Made by a program: the position numbers and the translations under genes. This document shows, piece by piece, positions 34,952-43,970 of a DNA stretch of 64,000 nucleotides; the stretch's first letter is position 1, and each line of letters opens with the position of its first letter. The notes beneath the pieces were generated by a model. It had not been told where the DNA came from. It saw nothing but the letters and a program-made list of their open reading frames with translations, and did no database searches. Origin of the DNA: Seribacter sp963934295 (lineage in GTDB: Bacteria > Verrucomicrobiota > Verrucomicrobiia > Opitutales > Seribacteraceae); the NCBI GenBank assembly GCA_963934295.1, contig CAWVXY010000007.1:1-64000 (forward strand), written 5' to 3'.

Positions 34952-35829
34952 TGAAAAGTTTTCTACTTGGCACTTGCCTAATATTCATTCTTCTACCTTC
35001 CGTCCAAGGTAAGGAGACCATTCTTCTTCGAAAAATCGAGGCTGTTGCTAATGTTGAGCAGCAATCACCACCCTCCTTGGCGGCTTATCTGGAAGCCATG
35101 CCAACACACTTCATACACACATTAAATAGTACCGGAAAGTACGCGGTTGTTAATATTGAAGATATCGTAGATGAATCTAATCTCAACTTGGAACTTGAAG
35201 CATCGGATATTTTCAAGGCTACGGAGAAGAAAAAATTGGAAATGCCTCAGTATGGCCTTCATTGCTCAGTAGTTGAATTCGTCGAGAAGCAAGCAACGAT
35301 AAAAAATCCCTTGGATGGCTCTACTCGTTTGAATCGTGACATTTATGTATCCGTTACCATGCAAATGATAAACCGGGAAGATCCTTCCGATCAGAAAACC
35401 TTTCAGGTTCCGGCATTCAAATCCTCTTGGGACGAAGATATTTTCGGGGCACAAGTAGGCGGTGACCTTGAACGCAGAACAAGAATCGACGCATTCGCCA
35501 AAAGTTCGGCCGAGCAAATGGCCAAGGAATTCGTAAAAGAATTTGAGCAAGTGATTTTTGTCTATGGAAAGATCGGATCCGAGTGCACCATTTTAGCCGG
35601 TTACGAAAACGGAATTAAAATCGGGCAATTCTTTGATGTTTTTATCTCCCAGCAAATTATTCACCCGATTACCAAGAAGCCAATGAAGGGTACCAAGTTG
35701 ACTATGATCGGTAAAATCGAAGTCATAAATGTACAAGCTGATGTAGCAACCTGCAAAATCTTAGAAGACCTTGGCATCAACACCGAGGTAACACCCAAAG
35801 ACCTACCGGTAGCTCGTCTCGCTCAATAA
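34951..35829 (+). CDS. Exported CsgG/LpoB-like protein
   Basis: 292 residues with a signal peptide (KSFLLGTCLIFILLPSVQG). Mature region: AYLEAMPTHFIHTLNSTGKYAVVNIED and a long middle strand-helix part ending in SAEQMAKEFVKEF, a pattern seen in CsgG-like accessory lipoproteins. The C-terminal about 80 residues (YGKIGSECTILAGYENGIKIGQFFDVFI) look like a small beta domain of the FlgT-C kind. One-base overlap with the preceding gene. Function unknown; part of the LpoB-like block. Confidence 0.65.
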   Translation: MKSFLLGTCLIFILLPSVQGKETILLRKIEAVANVEQQSPPSLAAYLEAMPTHFIHTLNSTGKYAVVNIEDIVDESNLNLELEASDIFKATEKKKLEMPQYGLHCSVVEFVEKQATIKNPLDGSTRLNRDIYVSVTMQMINREDPSDQKTFQVPAFKSSWDEDIFGAQVGGDLERRTRIDAFAKSSAEQMAKEFVKEFEQVIFVYGKIGSECTILAGYENGIKIGQFFDVFISQQIIHPITKKPMKGTKLTMIGKIEVINVQADVATCKILEDLGINTEVTPKDLPVARLAQ

Positions 35830-35865
35830 ATCAATCCTCAATAAATTTTAAACCTCACACTAACA

Positions 35866-37287
35866 ATGAAAGCAATATCACAACTCCTTGTTCTTTTAAT
35901 TACCTGTCTTTGTACTTCCTGTGGTTCCTACCACCAATCGACCAAGGAATTTCGTAAAGCCTGGGATATGGGCGATGAAGTTACCGCCTTAGCTAAAATA
36001 CAAGCAGCTGGATCTTCTATAAAAGAAGGACACGACGAGGAACTTCTATGGAACTTAGAGATGCTTTCAATGGCACGGGCTAACGAAGAGGATGCCCTTG
36101 CCGACTTTCATCTTGAGAGAGCCTCTCAATTGACGGAAGATCAGACCTCGGGGCTGATCAATCCACAGAACAAAGGTTTAGGGGAGTATGTGGGAAAATA
36201 CTACGACAGGAATATGCTCAATGTCTACAAAGCTATCCGAGCTTTGGAACAAAAAGATTTAAACAAAGTTAACTCAACCCTTACTGCTATAAAGTTTCAA
36301 ACAGTTGAAGCAACGAAGCTGAACGAAAAAAGGAACGATGACGCGGAAGCTAAGGTTGCAGAAGAAGAAAGTTTGAATATGCAGAAATTCAAAGAGTCTG
36401 GGATGGTTAAGACATCGGATTTGCTCAACGAGGAATTGTCCTCGATGTACGATCCTTTCTACAACCCGACCGGCGATTATCTGCGATTAGTTCTCGATAA
36501 TCGATTCAATACGGATTCAGCATCGGATAAATCCAAACTAATTCAAAAAGGTGCTTTCTCAGCAAAAAATCCAAAGTTTCTCCAATCAGAAGGAAAGAAT
36601 GCCACTCCTGCAACCTATGTTTTTATGGAAACCGGTAGTGCTCCATACAGATTGGAGAAAAAATATAGATTGCCTTTGATAATCTTTTTTAACGGGAATC
36701 CTCCGGGGGGCGTTCTTTATGTTCCTTTTGCCATTCCTCAGTTGCAGTATCGCGAAGATCACGACTCCTCAGCAATTGTCAGTGCAGGTTCCACACGTTT
36801 GCCTTTGGAGCAACTTGTAAACATGGATGCCGTCGTAACCGCTGAATTTAAGGCGAAACTTCCTGCTGAAATCGCAAAAGCCATGATTCAAACTACTCTT
36901 GCGGTTCTGGCACAAGTTGCGATCGAAGCTGCGACAAAAGAGCAGGCTCAGGATAGTGCCGCGATTGCCATTTTCTCTGCAATCGCAAAAGTTGCAGCGG
37001 CAGAAGCGTTTACTCAAGCAGATGAAAGAGGTTGGTATTCACTACCCAAAAAGATTTTGGTGCAAAAAGTGCCGACACCTAAGGACGGAAGACTGACGGT
37101 TTCAACGGCTTCCGGGCAAAGCGTTTCTGTCCAGGTGGACTCTGAAAACAAGACTAACTTCGTGTATTTGAAGTCCATTCGTCGGGCAAATACAATCAAG
37201 GTCTTGAGTAATTTTGGGTTTGCAGACAGGATAGCTGACCTTCAAATTGGGAAATTACCTACAAACATTCTAGCTTCAAAAAACTAA
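35866..37287 (+). CDS. COG3014-like lipoprotein with tetratrico-like N-terminus
   Basis: 473 residues, probable lipoprotein (Cys19 in CTSCGSYHQ). The helical N-terminal half (EFRKAWDMGDEVTALAKIQA ... LEMLSMARANEEDALADFHLERA) recalls COG3014 proteins, which occur next to LpoB/YcfL genes in proteobacteria. A central Ala-rich helix follows (about 330-385), then a C-terminal beta part (GRLTVSTASGQSVSVQVDSENKTNFVYLKSI). Likely faces the periplasm at the outer membrane. The COG assignment is from memory of pattern and context. Confidence 0.65.
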   Translation: MKAISQLLVLLITCLCTSCGSYHQSTKEFRKAWDMGDEVTALAKIQAAGSSIKEGHDEELLWNLEMLSMARANEEDALADFHLERASQLTEDQTSGLINPQNKGLGEYVGKYYDRNMLNVYKAIRALEQKDLNKVNSTLTAIKFQTVEATKLNEKRNDDAEAKVAEEESLNMQKFKESGMVKTSDLLNEELSSMYDPFYNPTGDYLRLVLDNRFNTDSASDKSKLIQKGAFSAKNPKFLQSEGKNATPATYVFMETGSAPYRLEKKYRLPLIIFFNGNPPGGVLYVPFAIPQLQYREDHDSSAIVSAGSTRLPLEQLVNMDAVVTAEFKAKLPAEIAKAMIQTTLAVLAQVAIEAATKEQAQDSAAIAIFSAIAKVAAAEAFTQADERGWYSLPKKILVQKVPTPKDGRLTVSTASGQSVSVQVDSENKTNFVYLKSIRRANTIKVLSNFGFADRIADLQIGKLPTNILASKN

Positions 37288-37312
37288 ATCTTAAATACTA
37301 ATATACTAAAGA

Positions 37313-37711
37313 ATGAAACCGAACTTACTTTTCTCGATTACCCTTATTCTTTGTATATGTGGTTGTGCCCCGTATAACAAGAACCCGGTTACCACCTATG
37401 GAAACGACTCTGAAGGTACTTTTCAAAGAGTCGGAGGTGGTGATATGAAGACGAAAAAACTTTCCGTCCTTAACACATTCAAGGAAAAGGTAAACGGTGT
37501 TCTGATTGCCAAGGTAGAGGTTCAGAATACCTCCGCTAAACCAACTGTTTTCAAATACAAATTCGACTGGGTAAACGAGGATGGTTCTGTTATGACAGGT
37601 TCCTCGGTTTGGAAAACAGCGACAATTAATGGCAAGCAGAGCGTTACCTATAAGTCTGCTGATCCTCGTGGAACGGCAGTTGATTTCCGCATACTCTTTA
37701 AAGGCGTATAA
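37313..37711 (+). CDS. YcfL-like (DUF1425) lipoprotein
   Basis: 132 residues, lipobox ICGC (Cys18). The mature part is a single beta sandwich: VLIAKVEVQNTSAKPTVFKYKFDWVNEDGSVM, then VWKTATINGKQSVTYKSADP, as in YcfL (DUF1425). In E. coli ycfL precedes lpoB, and here the LpoB-like gene also follows (17 bases later), which supports the assignment. Confidence 0.75.
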   Translation: MKPNLLFSITLILCICGCAPYNKNPVTTYGNDSEGTFQRVGGGDMKTKKLSVLNTFKEKVNGVLIAKVEVQNTSAKPTVFKYKFDWVNEDGSVMTGSSVWKTATINGKQSVTYKSADPRGTAVDFRILFKGV

Positions 37712-37728
37712 TCTCAACATAATCTTGC

Positions 37729-38307
37729 ATGAAAAAATTAAAGAACATCATCCCATTTTCACTCCTCGCATGCCTTGCTTTCTCTACCGGTTGTCAAAGC
37801 GGCAAGACCGTGCGACTCGACCCTTCTCAAGTAGAGGAATATAGAGATCTTACCATTCGGGATCTTAATGAATTTTCCGCGAGAATGTTCCCTAACTTGA
37901 TTTCAAATCCTGCTCTACAGAAACGCTCTGACAATCTTCCTCCCTTGATTGCAATTGGTCCGATGACAGCCAAAATTACGGCTGAGTTCACAGAATCCTC
38001 GAGGATAAGAGGTTTGCAAAAAGTGATCACGCAGTCTGGGCTTGCTCGATTTTCTTCATCTAAATCAGGTAGTCCGACTAGTGACTATGTAAGCTTTGCC
38101 AGATCTCAACAAGGTCGTTCCGTTGCCAATATGCCAGATTATCTTCTGGTTCAGACAATTGAAGAGTATCGAGAATACCAGAAAAAAGTCCTCGTAAAAA
38201 CCTATGATTATGAGATCAAGCTCGTTGACCTTAGAACCGATTCTCCAACTCTTGGTAATGATCTCGTTTTTGAGTCGGAGAGTATTGTGAAGATGGTGCG
38301 CAGGTAG
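37729..38307 (+). CDS. LpoB-like penicillin-binding-protein activator lipoprotein
   Basis: 192 residues with a lipobox (STGCQSG). The fold follows LpoB: RDLTIRDLNEFSARMFPNLI, LPPLIAIGPMTAKITAEFTESSRIRGLQKVI, a short PDYLLVQTIEEYREYQKKVLVKTYDYEIKLVDL, ending FESESIVKMV. In enterobacteria LpoB is an outer-membrane lipoprotein that activates PBP1b. The segment between signal and domain is short, unlike the long E. coli linker. Downstream spacer (38308-38504) is featureless apart from the tRNA. Confidence 0.7.
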   Translation: MKKLKNIIPFSLLACLAFSTGCQSGKTVRLDPSQVEEYRDLTIRDLNEFSARMFPNLISNPALQKRSDNLPPLIAIGPMTAKITAEFTESSRIRGLQKVITQSGLARFSSSKSGSPTSDYVSFARSQQGRSVANMPDYLLVQTIEEYREYQKKVLVKTYDYEIKLVDLRTDSPTLGNDLVFESESIVKMVRR

Positions 38308-38504
38308 TTTTCGGGATATATTCTTAAAAGACGGCTTCCCATTTTGCCGAGCTTCCTCACTTCAGATTTGGAGAAGTTGTCTTATTTTCTATTCGAACCG
38401 ATACAAAGGTATCTCGTGTAGGTAAAAAATTAGATAAATTTATCCATACTAAAAAAGTAATTCCTGAATGAACACTGTTTAAGCAGGATCTTACAAAATT
38501 TAAA

Positions 38505-38581
38505 TGGCACACCCGGAGGGAGTCGAACCCCCAACCTCCTGGTCCGTAGCCAGGCACTCTATCCAATTGAGCTACGGGTGC
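38505..38581 (-). tRNA. tRNA-Arg (ACG)
   Basis: 77 nt on the minus strand with encoded CCA. Acceptor GCACCCG/CGGGTGT, anticodon stem CCTGG/CCAGG, anticodon loop CTACGGA (anticodon ACG, deaminated to ICG for CGN codons), T-arm GGGGG-TTCGACT-CCCTC. It follows fabF on the same strand. Its 3' end faces the LpoB-like block. Confidence 0.96.
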
Positions 38582-38650
38582 ACTAAAGATTTACAAATTA
38601 ATTAGTTGTAGCGTTCAAGCAAGCTAAAACCCACCTTCCAGCAAAAAGTT

Positions 38651-39889
38651 TTAAACACTTTTAAAAACTATGGAGGCGTTGTGCCCCCCGAAACCAGAGT
38701 TATTACTCATAGCAACATTCACCTCGAGATCTCTTGCTTGATTAGGAACATAATCTAGATCGCAGTCAGGGTCAGGAGTATCCAAGTTAATCGTAGGCGG
38801 AACGACATTATCTTCAATAGCTTTACAAACGGCTGCTGCTTCAATTGCCCCTGCTGCTCCCAATAAATGTCCTGTCATAGATTTTGTAGAACTTACACAC
38901 AATCCATTCTTTGCATAATCACCATATACATTCTTAAGAGCAACGGTTTCAGAGCGATCATTGTAAGGTGTAGATGTTCCGTGAGCATTAACATAAGCAA
39001 CTTGTTCTTTAGGTATCTTTGCCTCTTCTAATGCTTGGTTCATACACTTGGTCAAAGCCTTACTTTCAGTATCAGGAGTGGTAACATGAAATGCATCACA
39101 AGTTGCAGAATATCCGACAATCTCAGCATAGATACGAGCACCTCGTTTTTCTGCATGTTCTTTTGTTTCCATGACTAAAACGCCTGCCCCCTCTCCCATG
39201 ACAAAACCATCACGGTCTGCATCGAATGGACGGGATGCACGGGAAGGTTCATGATTAAACTTTGTACTCATAGCCTTCATGGAAGAAAATCCGGCAAACC
39301 CTATACGAGTAACTGCAGCTTCACTTCCTCCGGCAAAAATCACATCAGCCAATCCACGCTGCATCATATGAAATGCTTCACCAATTGCATGAGAGCCTGA
39401 CGCACAAGCACTGACAACCGAAAAATTAGGTCCTTGTGCTCCTAAATCAATGGCAATGACACCGCCGGCAATATTTGCAATTAGAGAAGGAATCATGAAA
39501 GGAGAAACTCGCCTGGGTCCTCTTTCAATCAGTGTGGTCATTTGCTTTTCAATTGTTTCCATACCACCGATACCAGAACCCACAAGAACCCCTGTTCTTT
39601 CCGGCACAAGTTTATCTTTAGATAAGTTTGAGTCTGCTAAAGCATACCGAGAAGCAGCGAGGGCCAAATGACTGTAACGGTCATTGCGTCGAACTTCTTT
39701 AGGATCCATGAAGTCTTCAGGGTTAAAATCCGTGACTTCAGAGGCAACTTGACTGGCAATATCTCCAGCTTCGAAACGAGTAACTGCAGTAATTCCGGAT
39801 TTCCCATCTTTGAGCGAGTTCCAAAAGTCATCAATACCGTTACCAATAGATGAAACAACTCCTACACCTGTTATGACTACTTGATTCAT
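38651..39889 (-). CDS. fabF: 3-oxoacyl-ACP synthase II
   Basis: 412 residues; the active-site Cys in VSACASGSHAIGEA (about 163), His in NAHGTSTPYNDRSE (about 302) and His in TGHLLGAAGAIE (about 339). It elongates acyl-ACP in type II fatty-acid synthesis. Last gene of the fabG-acpP-fabF unit, 51 bases after acpP; this is the housekeeping copy, unlike the 27558 gene. Confidence 0.96.
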   Translation of the reverse strand: MNQVVITGVGVVSSIGNGIDDFWNSLKDGKSGITAVTRFEAGDIASQVASEVTDFNPEDFMDPKEVRRNDRYSHLALAASRYALADSNLSKDKLVPERTGVLVGSGIGGMETIEKQMTTLIERGPRRVSPFMIPSLIANIAGGVIAIDLGAQGPNFSVVSACASGSHAIGEAFHMMQRGLADVIFAGGSEAAVTRIGFAGFSSMKAMSTKFNHEPSRASRPFDADRDGFVMGEGAGVLVMETKEHAEKRGARIYAEIVGYSATCDAFHVTTPDTESKALTKCMNQALEEAKIPKEQVAYVNAHGTSTPYNDRSETVALKNVYGDYAKNGLCVSSTKSMTGHLLGAAGAIEAAAVCKAIEDNVVPPTINLDTPDPDCDLDYVPNQARDLEVNVAMSNNSGFGGHNASIVFKSV

Positions 39890-39940
39890 TTGTAAAATTA
39901 CATCATGCCAATTTTACATCGACCCGCCTTGAAGAAAAGA

Positions 39941-40183
39941 CTAGGAAGACAAATTCTTTTCCACATACTCAATTACGGAACCAACTGATTGAAGCTTTTC
40001 AGCATCCTCTTCAGGGATATCTGTACCAAATTCTTCTTCAAGAGCCATAACCAATTCGACTTGATCGAGAGAATCAGCTCCCAAGTCGTCTATAAAGTTG
40101 GCCTCCGGAGTTACTTGTTCTTCACTCACATTGAGTTGGCTAATAATAATTTTTTTAACGCGATCGGCATTATTTTCTGACAT
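39941..40183 (-). CDS. acpP: Acyl carrier protein
   Basis: 80 residues, canonical AcpP: EANFIDDLGADSLDQVELVMALEEEFGTDIPEEDAEKL, with the phosphopantetheine Ser in GADSLD (about 37). Lies between fabG and fabF, the standard order. Confidence 0.97.
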   Translation of the reverse strand: MSENNADRVKKIIISQLNVSEEQVTPEANFIDDLGADSLDQVELVMALEEEFGTDIPEEDAEKLQSVGSVIEYVEKNLSS

Positions 40184-40222
40184 AATTTTTATTTGGGTTT
40201 AAATTTAACATTTATCTCTTGT

Positions 40223-40972
40223 TCACATCACCATGCCTCCGTCAACCGTAAAAACTTGTCCCGTTATGTAGGAAGACTTTTCGGATGATAAAAATGAGGC
40301 CATTTCTGCGATATCTTCCACTTTTCCAAATCTCTTTAAAGGAACGGTACTGAGTGCCACTTCTTTAATTCGATCATCTAGGCTGGAAGTCATATCTGTA
40401 TCAATAAATCCGGGAGCAATCGCGTTTACTGTAACTGAACGAGCAGCGAACTCGCGGGCCAAGCTTTTGGTTAAACCAATCATACCTGCTTTGGCTGCTG
40501 CATAATTAGCCTGCCCCGCATTACCAGTAAGACCAACTACAGAGGAAATATTTATAATTCGCCCCCATCGTTTCCTGGTCATAGGGCGACCAATCGCTTT
40601 AATCCAATGGAAACAACTATTTAAGTTTGTATTAATTACATCCATCCAATCATCTTCTTCCATTCGAAAAAGAAGATTATCCCGGGTAATGCCTGCATTA
40701 TTAACGAGAACATCAACACATTCATGTTCTTCTAAAATCTTCTCACAAGCTTTTCTGATTTCTTCACCTGAAGAGACATCTACGGCAAGCGATTCCGCTT
40801 TTCCGCCATCTGCGATAATACTTTCAGCTGCTGTTCCACAAGATGACGCAGATTTGCTCACACAAATTACATGCATGCCATCCCTTGCCAATGATTCTGC
40901 AATTGTTTTCCCAATTCCACGACCTGCCCCCGTTACGAGAGCAATTTTAGTTTTTGTAATTTCTTCGCTCAT
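40223..40972 (-). CDS. fabG: 3-oxoacyl-ACP reductase
   Basis: 249 residues, SDR family. NADPH-binding GAGRGIGKTIAESLA (about 17), catalytic Ser in IINISSVVG (about 140), Tyr/Lys in QANYAAAKAGMIG (YxxxK, about 157). It reduces 3-oxoacyl-ACP in fatty-acid elongation. First gene of the fabG-acpP-fabF operon; its start faces the pseudouridine-synthase gene with 104 bases between. Confidence 0.96.
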   Translation of the reverse strand: MSEEITKTKIALVTGAGRGIGKTIAESLARDGMHVICVSKSASSCGTAAESIIADGGKAESLAVDVSSGEEIRKACEKILEEHECVDVLVNNAGITRDNLLFRMEEDDWMDVINTNLNSCFHWIKAIGRPMTRKRWGRIINISSVVGLTGNAGQANYAAAKAGMIGLTKSLAREFAARSVTVNAIAPGFIDTDMTSSLDDRIKEVALSTVPLKRFGKVEDIAEMASFLSSEKSSYITGQVFTVDGGMVM

Positions 40973-41049
40973 ATGTTTTTAATATTCCCATGTCCAATTT
41001 TGAACTTCCACTTTTAACAAATGCAAAAATCCTTAACTTTTAGCAACAC

Positions 41050-41066
41050 ACAAGTTTACAACTTGT
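41050..41066. promoter_or_regulatory. Perfect 7-bp inverted repeat between divergent fabG and pseudouridine synthase
   Basis: acaagtt-tac-aacttgt: a two-half palindrome with 3-base spacer in the shared promoter region. It looks like an operator, though a hairpin is possible. No regulator of fatty-acid synthesis is encoded nearby. Confidence 0.35.
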
Positions 41067-41076
41067 TTAAATTCAC

Positions 41077-41826
41077 ATGAATTTTACTAATTCTCAACGA
41101 CCTAAACTACAAAAATTTCTTGCTGATGCCGGCCTTTGCTCCAGAAGAAAAGGAGAGGAATGGATTGAAGATGGCTTAGTTACGATTAATGGAGAGAATG
41201 CAAAATTAGGAGAAAGAGTGATCCCAGATTCTGACATTGTTAAAGTAAACGGAAAAAGAGTTCAGGTTAAAAGAATCCCTAACATAACGCTCTTGGTCAA
41301 TAAGCCCAAAGGATATACTTGCTCAAATGACGATGAATACGCAGATCGTTTGATTTTTGAACTTTTAGAATCAAAGTATCGCTCGGTTCGATTATTCTGT
41401 GCCGGTCGCTTGGATGTTGATAGTGAAGGAATGGTTATTCTTACAAATAATGGTACACTTGCCCACCGCTTAACTCATCCATCTCAAATGGTCCGAAAAA
41501 AGTATAAAATTGAAATCGACACTCCATTTGATACCAAAGATCTCCCGTCTTTAATCAATGGTGAATTAGTAGAAGAAGAATTTTTGAAAATTGATGAGGT
41601 TCGACCAAGCAAAGGTAAATCATTACGGTCTACAAAGCTTGATGTTATTATGGGACACGGAAAAAAAAGGGAGATCCGAAGAATTTTCTACCATCTTGGC
41701 TACAAGGTAAAAAAACTTAGAAGAGTGGCCATTGGCGGGCTTGGAATTAAAAATGTATCATCAGGTCAAACCAGATTACTCAAAAAAGAAGAAATTGAAT
41801 TGCTCTTTCCTAGGGAAGTTTCCTAA
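41077..41826 (+). CDS. RsuA/RluB-family 23S/16S rRNA pseudouridine synthase
   Basis: 249 residues. N-terminal S4 RNA-binding domain (RPKLQKFLADAGLCSRRKGEEWIEDGLVTINGENAKLGERV, about 8-50), then the catalytic domain with GRLDVDSEGMVILTNNG (Asp about 112 in GRLD). It converts a specific uridine in ribosomal RNA to pseudouridine. The C-terminus KKREIRRIFYHLGYKVKKLRRVAIGGL is typical of RluB/RsuA. Which rRNA site is modified cannot be decided. Confidence 0.9.
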   Translation: MNFTNSQRPKLQKFLADAGLCSRRKGEEWIEDGLVTINGENAKLGERVIPDSDIVKVNGKRVQVKRIPNITLLVNKPKGYTCSNDDEYADRLIFELLESKYRSVRLFCAGRLDVDSEGMVILTNNGTLAHRLTHPSQMVRKKYKIEIDTPFDTKDLPSLINGELVEEEFLKIDEVRPSKGKSLRSTKLDVIMGHGKKREIRRIFYHLGYKVKKLRRVAIGGLGIKNVSSGQTRLLKKEEIELLFPREVS

Positions 41827-41836
41827 TTTTGTAATC

Positions 41837-42469
41837 ATGGGATATAATAATTATTTAAAAATATTTTTGCTCATTGTGGGTGGGTTTTCATTTTTTTTGA
41901 CAATGTGCACATTGAGCTTTGGGCAAACTCCAAAAAAATCGATTCCTCCGAATCTCGCTGATGCATTCACCGCTCCCGTTGATGTTCCATCAGTACAAAC
42001 GGGAGAAGAAGAAATTGAACCAATTGTGGTCGGGCGAAAAAAATGGAGCGATCGACCGGTAGAAAATAAAACTTTTTCACAGCCTCAAAATAGACCTAAA
42101 AATAGAATTTCTAACTCCACAAATATTCAAGAATTGGAACCTCTTGAAACAAAACAAGGACAGGTTGCCCCAACCAACAACTTACCTATGAAGGTTCCAT
42201 CTATTCCACCAGCAGTAAACCTTCATCGTAATTTCGAGGGTAAACTGGTTCTTAAACCGAGAAAATTTGGTATTGAAACAGCATTCCCTTTTCAATTGGA
42301 AAACTCTCGTGGTAAAAGATTGGCGTTCATTGACTTTCAGGATATTCGCTCGATTGACCCTATATCCCTCAAAGATAAAAAAGTTAATATTTTAGGTAAA
42401 CTTGAACCTGTTAAGGAAGGGTCTGTTAATTTAGTTATTCGAGCCCGAGTTCTTCGAGAAATCGAGTAA
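41837..42469 (+). CDS. Exported protein of unknown function
   Basis: 210 residues from ATG 41837, which gives a signal peptide (GYNNYLKIFLLIVGGFSFFLTMCTLSFG). The upstream reading frame overlaps the pseudouridine-synthase gene and is rejected as start. The mature N-terminus is Pro/Asn/Gln-rich and probably disordered; the last 70 residues (FEGKLVLKPRKFGIETAFPFQLENSRGKRLAFIDFQDIRSIDP) look like a small beta domain. No family recognised. folD follows 22 bases later. Confidence 0.7.
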   Translation: MGYNNYLKIFLLIVGGFSFFLTMCTLSFGQTPKKSIPPNLADAFTAPVDVPSVQTGEEEIEPIVVGRKKWSDRPVENKTFSQPQNRPKNRISNSTNIQELEPLETKQGQVAPTNNLPMKVPSIPPAVNLHRNFEGKLVLKPRKFGIETAFPFQLENSRGKRLAFIDFQDIRSIDPISLKDKKVNILGKLEPVKEGSVNLVIRARVLREIE

Positions 42470-42491
42470 TTATCCCTTTAGTTTTGTTAAA

Positions 42492-43361
42492 ATGGAGTTA
42501 ATTAATGGCAATGAGATTGCCCAAAATATCATTGAAGAACTTAAGGTCAAAGTTGCCAACATTCATGGCTCCAAGCCCTGCGTCGTTTTTATCCGCGTAG
42601 GTGAAGACGCTGCCTCTATTTCCTATGTCAGAAAAAAAGAAAAAATCGCGGCTTCTATAGGCATAAAAAGCAGGTTAAAAATCCTTCCAGAAAATATAAC
42701 GCAGGATCAACTTTTAAATGAAGTAGACAAAGAAAATCAGGACCCAAGCGTACATGGTATTTTAGTGCAGGCTCCCCTGCCCTCTCACATTGAAGAAAGA
42801 ATCATTTTCAATAGGGTATCTCCCCATAAAGATGTGGACGGTTTTAACGCCTTAAATTTGGGCAAATTGTGCCAGGAACAGAAGGATGCTTTTATTTCAT
42901 GTACCCCCGCAGGTATTCTCGAATTGATCGAACGGAAAAAAATTCCAACGGAAGGTAAACATGTGGTTGTACTGGGAAGAAGCTTAATAGTTGGGAAGCC
43001 AGCGGGCATGCTTTTCCTACGAAAGGGTTTCCCTGGAAATGCAACGGTGACCTTCTGCCATTCCCGTACACCCGATTTAGAAAGTCATACGCAAATGGCT
43101 GACATCCTTATCGCCGCAATGGGGAAACCCGAATTTGTTACTGGTGATATGGTAAAGCAAGGAGCAACTGTAATCGATGTAGGAATTAACCGAATTGAAG
43201 ATCCTAGCAAAAAATCGGGATTTCGATTAGTCGGAGACGTTCATTTTGAACAGGTTGCTCCAAAAGCTCAATTTATCACTCCCGTTCCGGGTGGCGTGGG
43301 TCCAATGACCGTTGCAATGCTCATGTGTAATACCCTACAAGCCTTCCAAAGTTCTCAGTAG
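42492..43361 (+). CDS. folD: Methylenetetrahydrofolate dehydrogenase / methenyltetrahydrofolate cyclohydrolase
   Basis: 289 residues. Substrate site Y/K in DAASISYVRKKEK (about 43-47), VHGILVQAPLP (about 82), PHKDVDGFN (about 106), the NADP-binding VVLGRSLIVGKPAGMLFL, and C-terminal TPVPGGVGPMTVAMLM. A bifunctional one-carbon enzyme. The RDD gene starts within its stop codon. Confidence 0.96.
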   Translation: MELINGNEIAQNIIEELKVKVANIHGSKPCVVFIRVGEDAASISYVRKKEKIAASIGIKSRLKILPENITQDQLLNEVDKENQDPSVHGILVQAPLPSHIEERIIFNRVSPHKDVDGFNALNLGKLCQEQKDAFISCTPAGILELIERKKIPTEGKHVVVLGRSLIVGKPAGMLFLRKGFPGNATVTFCHSRTPDLESHTQMADILIAAMGKPEFVTGDMVKQGATVIDVGINRIEDPSKKSGFRLVGDVHFEQVAPKAQFITPVPGGVGPMTVAMLMCNTLQAFQSSQ

Positions 43362-43957
43362 TGCATCTAAAAGAGGAAGGAAGCACCGAAGAGTTAAAAG
43401 ATGAATGTGTACCTGCACCTTTAGCTAAAAGAATGGTTGCGTTCGGAATGGATGCCGTTCTGATTTTTATTCTAATTCAGTTAGTTGCCTTAATTATTCC
43501 AAAACTCTACGATGATCATTCTAAAAGAGAATTTAATCAACTCGTGCACCAAGTTTCATTACTTGGATCTGACGAACGGACAGACTCCACAAAAATGGCC
43601 ACATTTATTGAAGAATCAAAGCTTTCTGCTGAAACCTACGAAATGCTTATAACTATGCTTTTTGCTGCATGTGCATTACCCGTTCTTTATTTTTTTGCAG
43701 GAGAGACTTTCTTCAAGGGACAAACCTTGGGAAAAGCGACTTTTGGATTGCGGACCACATTATTGGATGGTTTTGAGAATGCCCCACCAATTAAGATATT
43801 TTTACGTTCAATCCTCAAAGGTTTTGCAACGATTACACTACTCACTCCATTTCTGTTACCCGGTTTGTTGAATTTTTTCTTCTGTTTTTTTAATAGAAGA
43901 AGAAGGTGTGTCCACGACATACTTTCTGGAACGATTACAGTTCAACCCAAGACTTAA
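43361..43957 (+). CDS. RDD-family membrane protein
   Basis: 198 residues with GTG 43361 inside the folD stop (TAGTG). The RDD signature is APLAKRMVAFGMDAVLIFILIQLVALII (about 21-45, Arg and Asp conserved). A second helix pair follows, with TLGKATFGLRTT and a hydrophobic end (FLLPGLLNFFFCFF, RRRRCVHDILSGT). Some RDD proteins are Na+/H+ antiporters; no specific role can be claimed here. Confidence 0.85.
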   Translation: MHLKEEGSTEELKDECVPAPLAKRMVAFGMDAVLIFILIQLVALIIPKLYDDHSKREFNQLVHQVSLLGSDERTDSTKMATFIEESKLSAETYEMLITMLFAACALPVLYFFAGETFFKGQTLGKATFGLRTTLLDGFENAPPIKIFLRSILKGFATITLLTPFLLPGLLNFFFCFFNRRRRCVHDILSGTITVQPKT

Positions 43958-43970
43958 ACATTCATTTATT

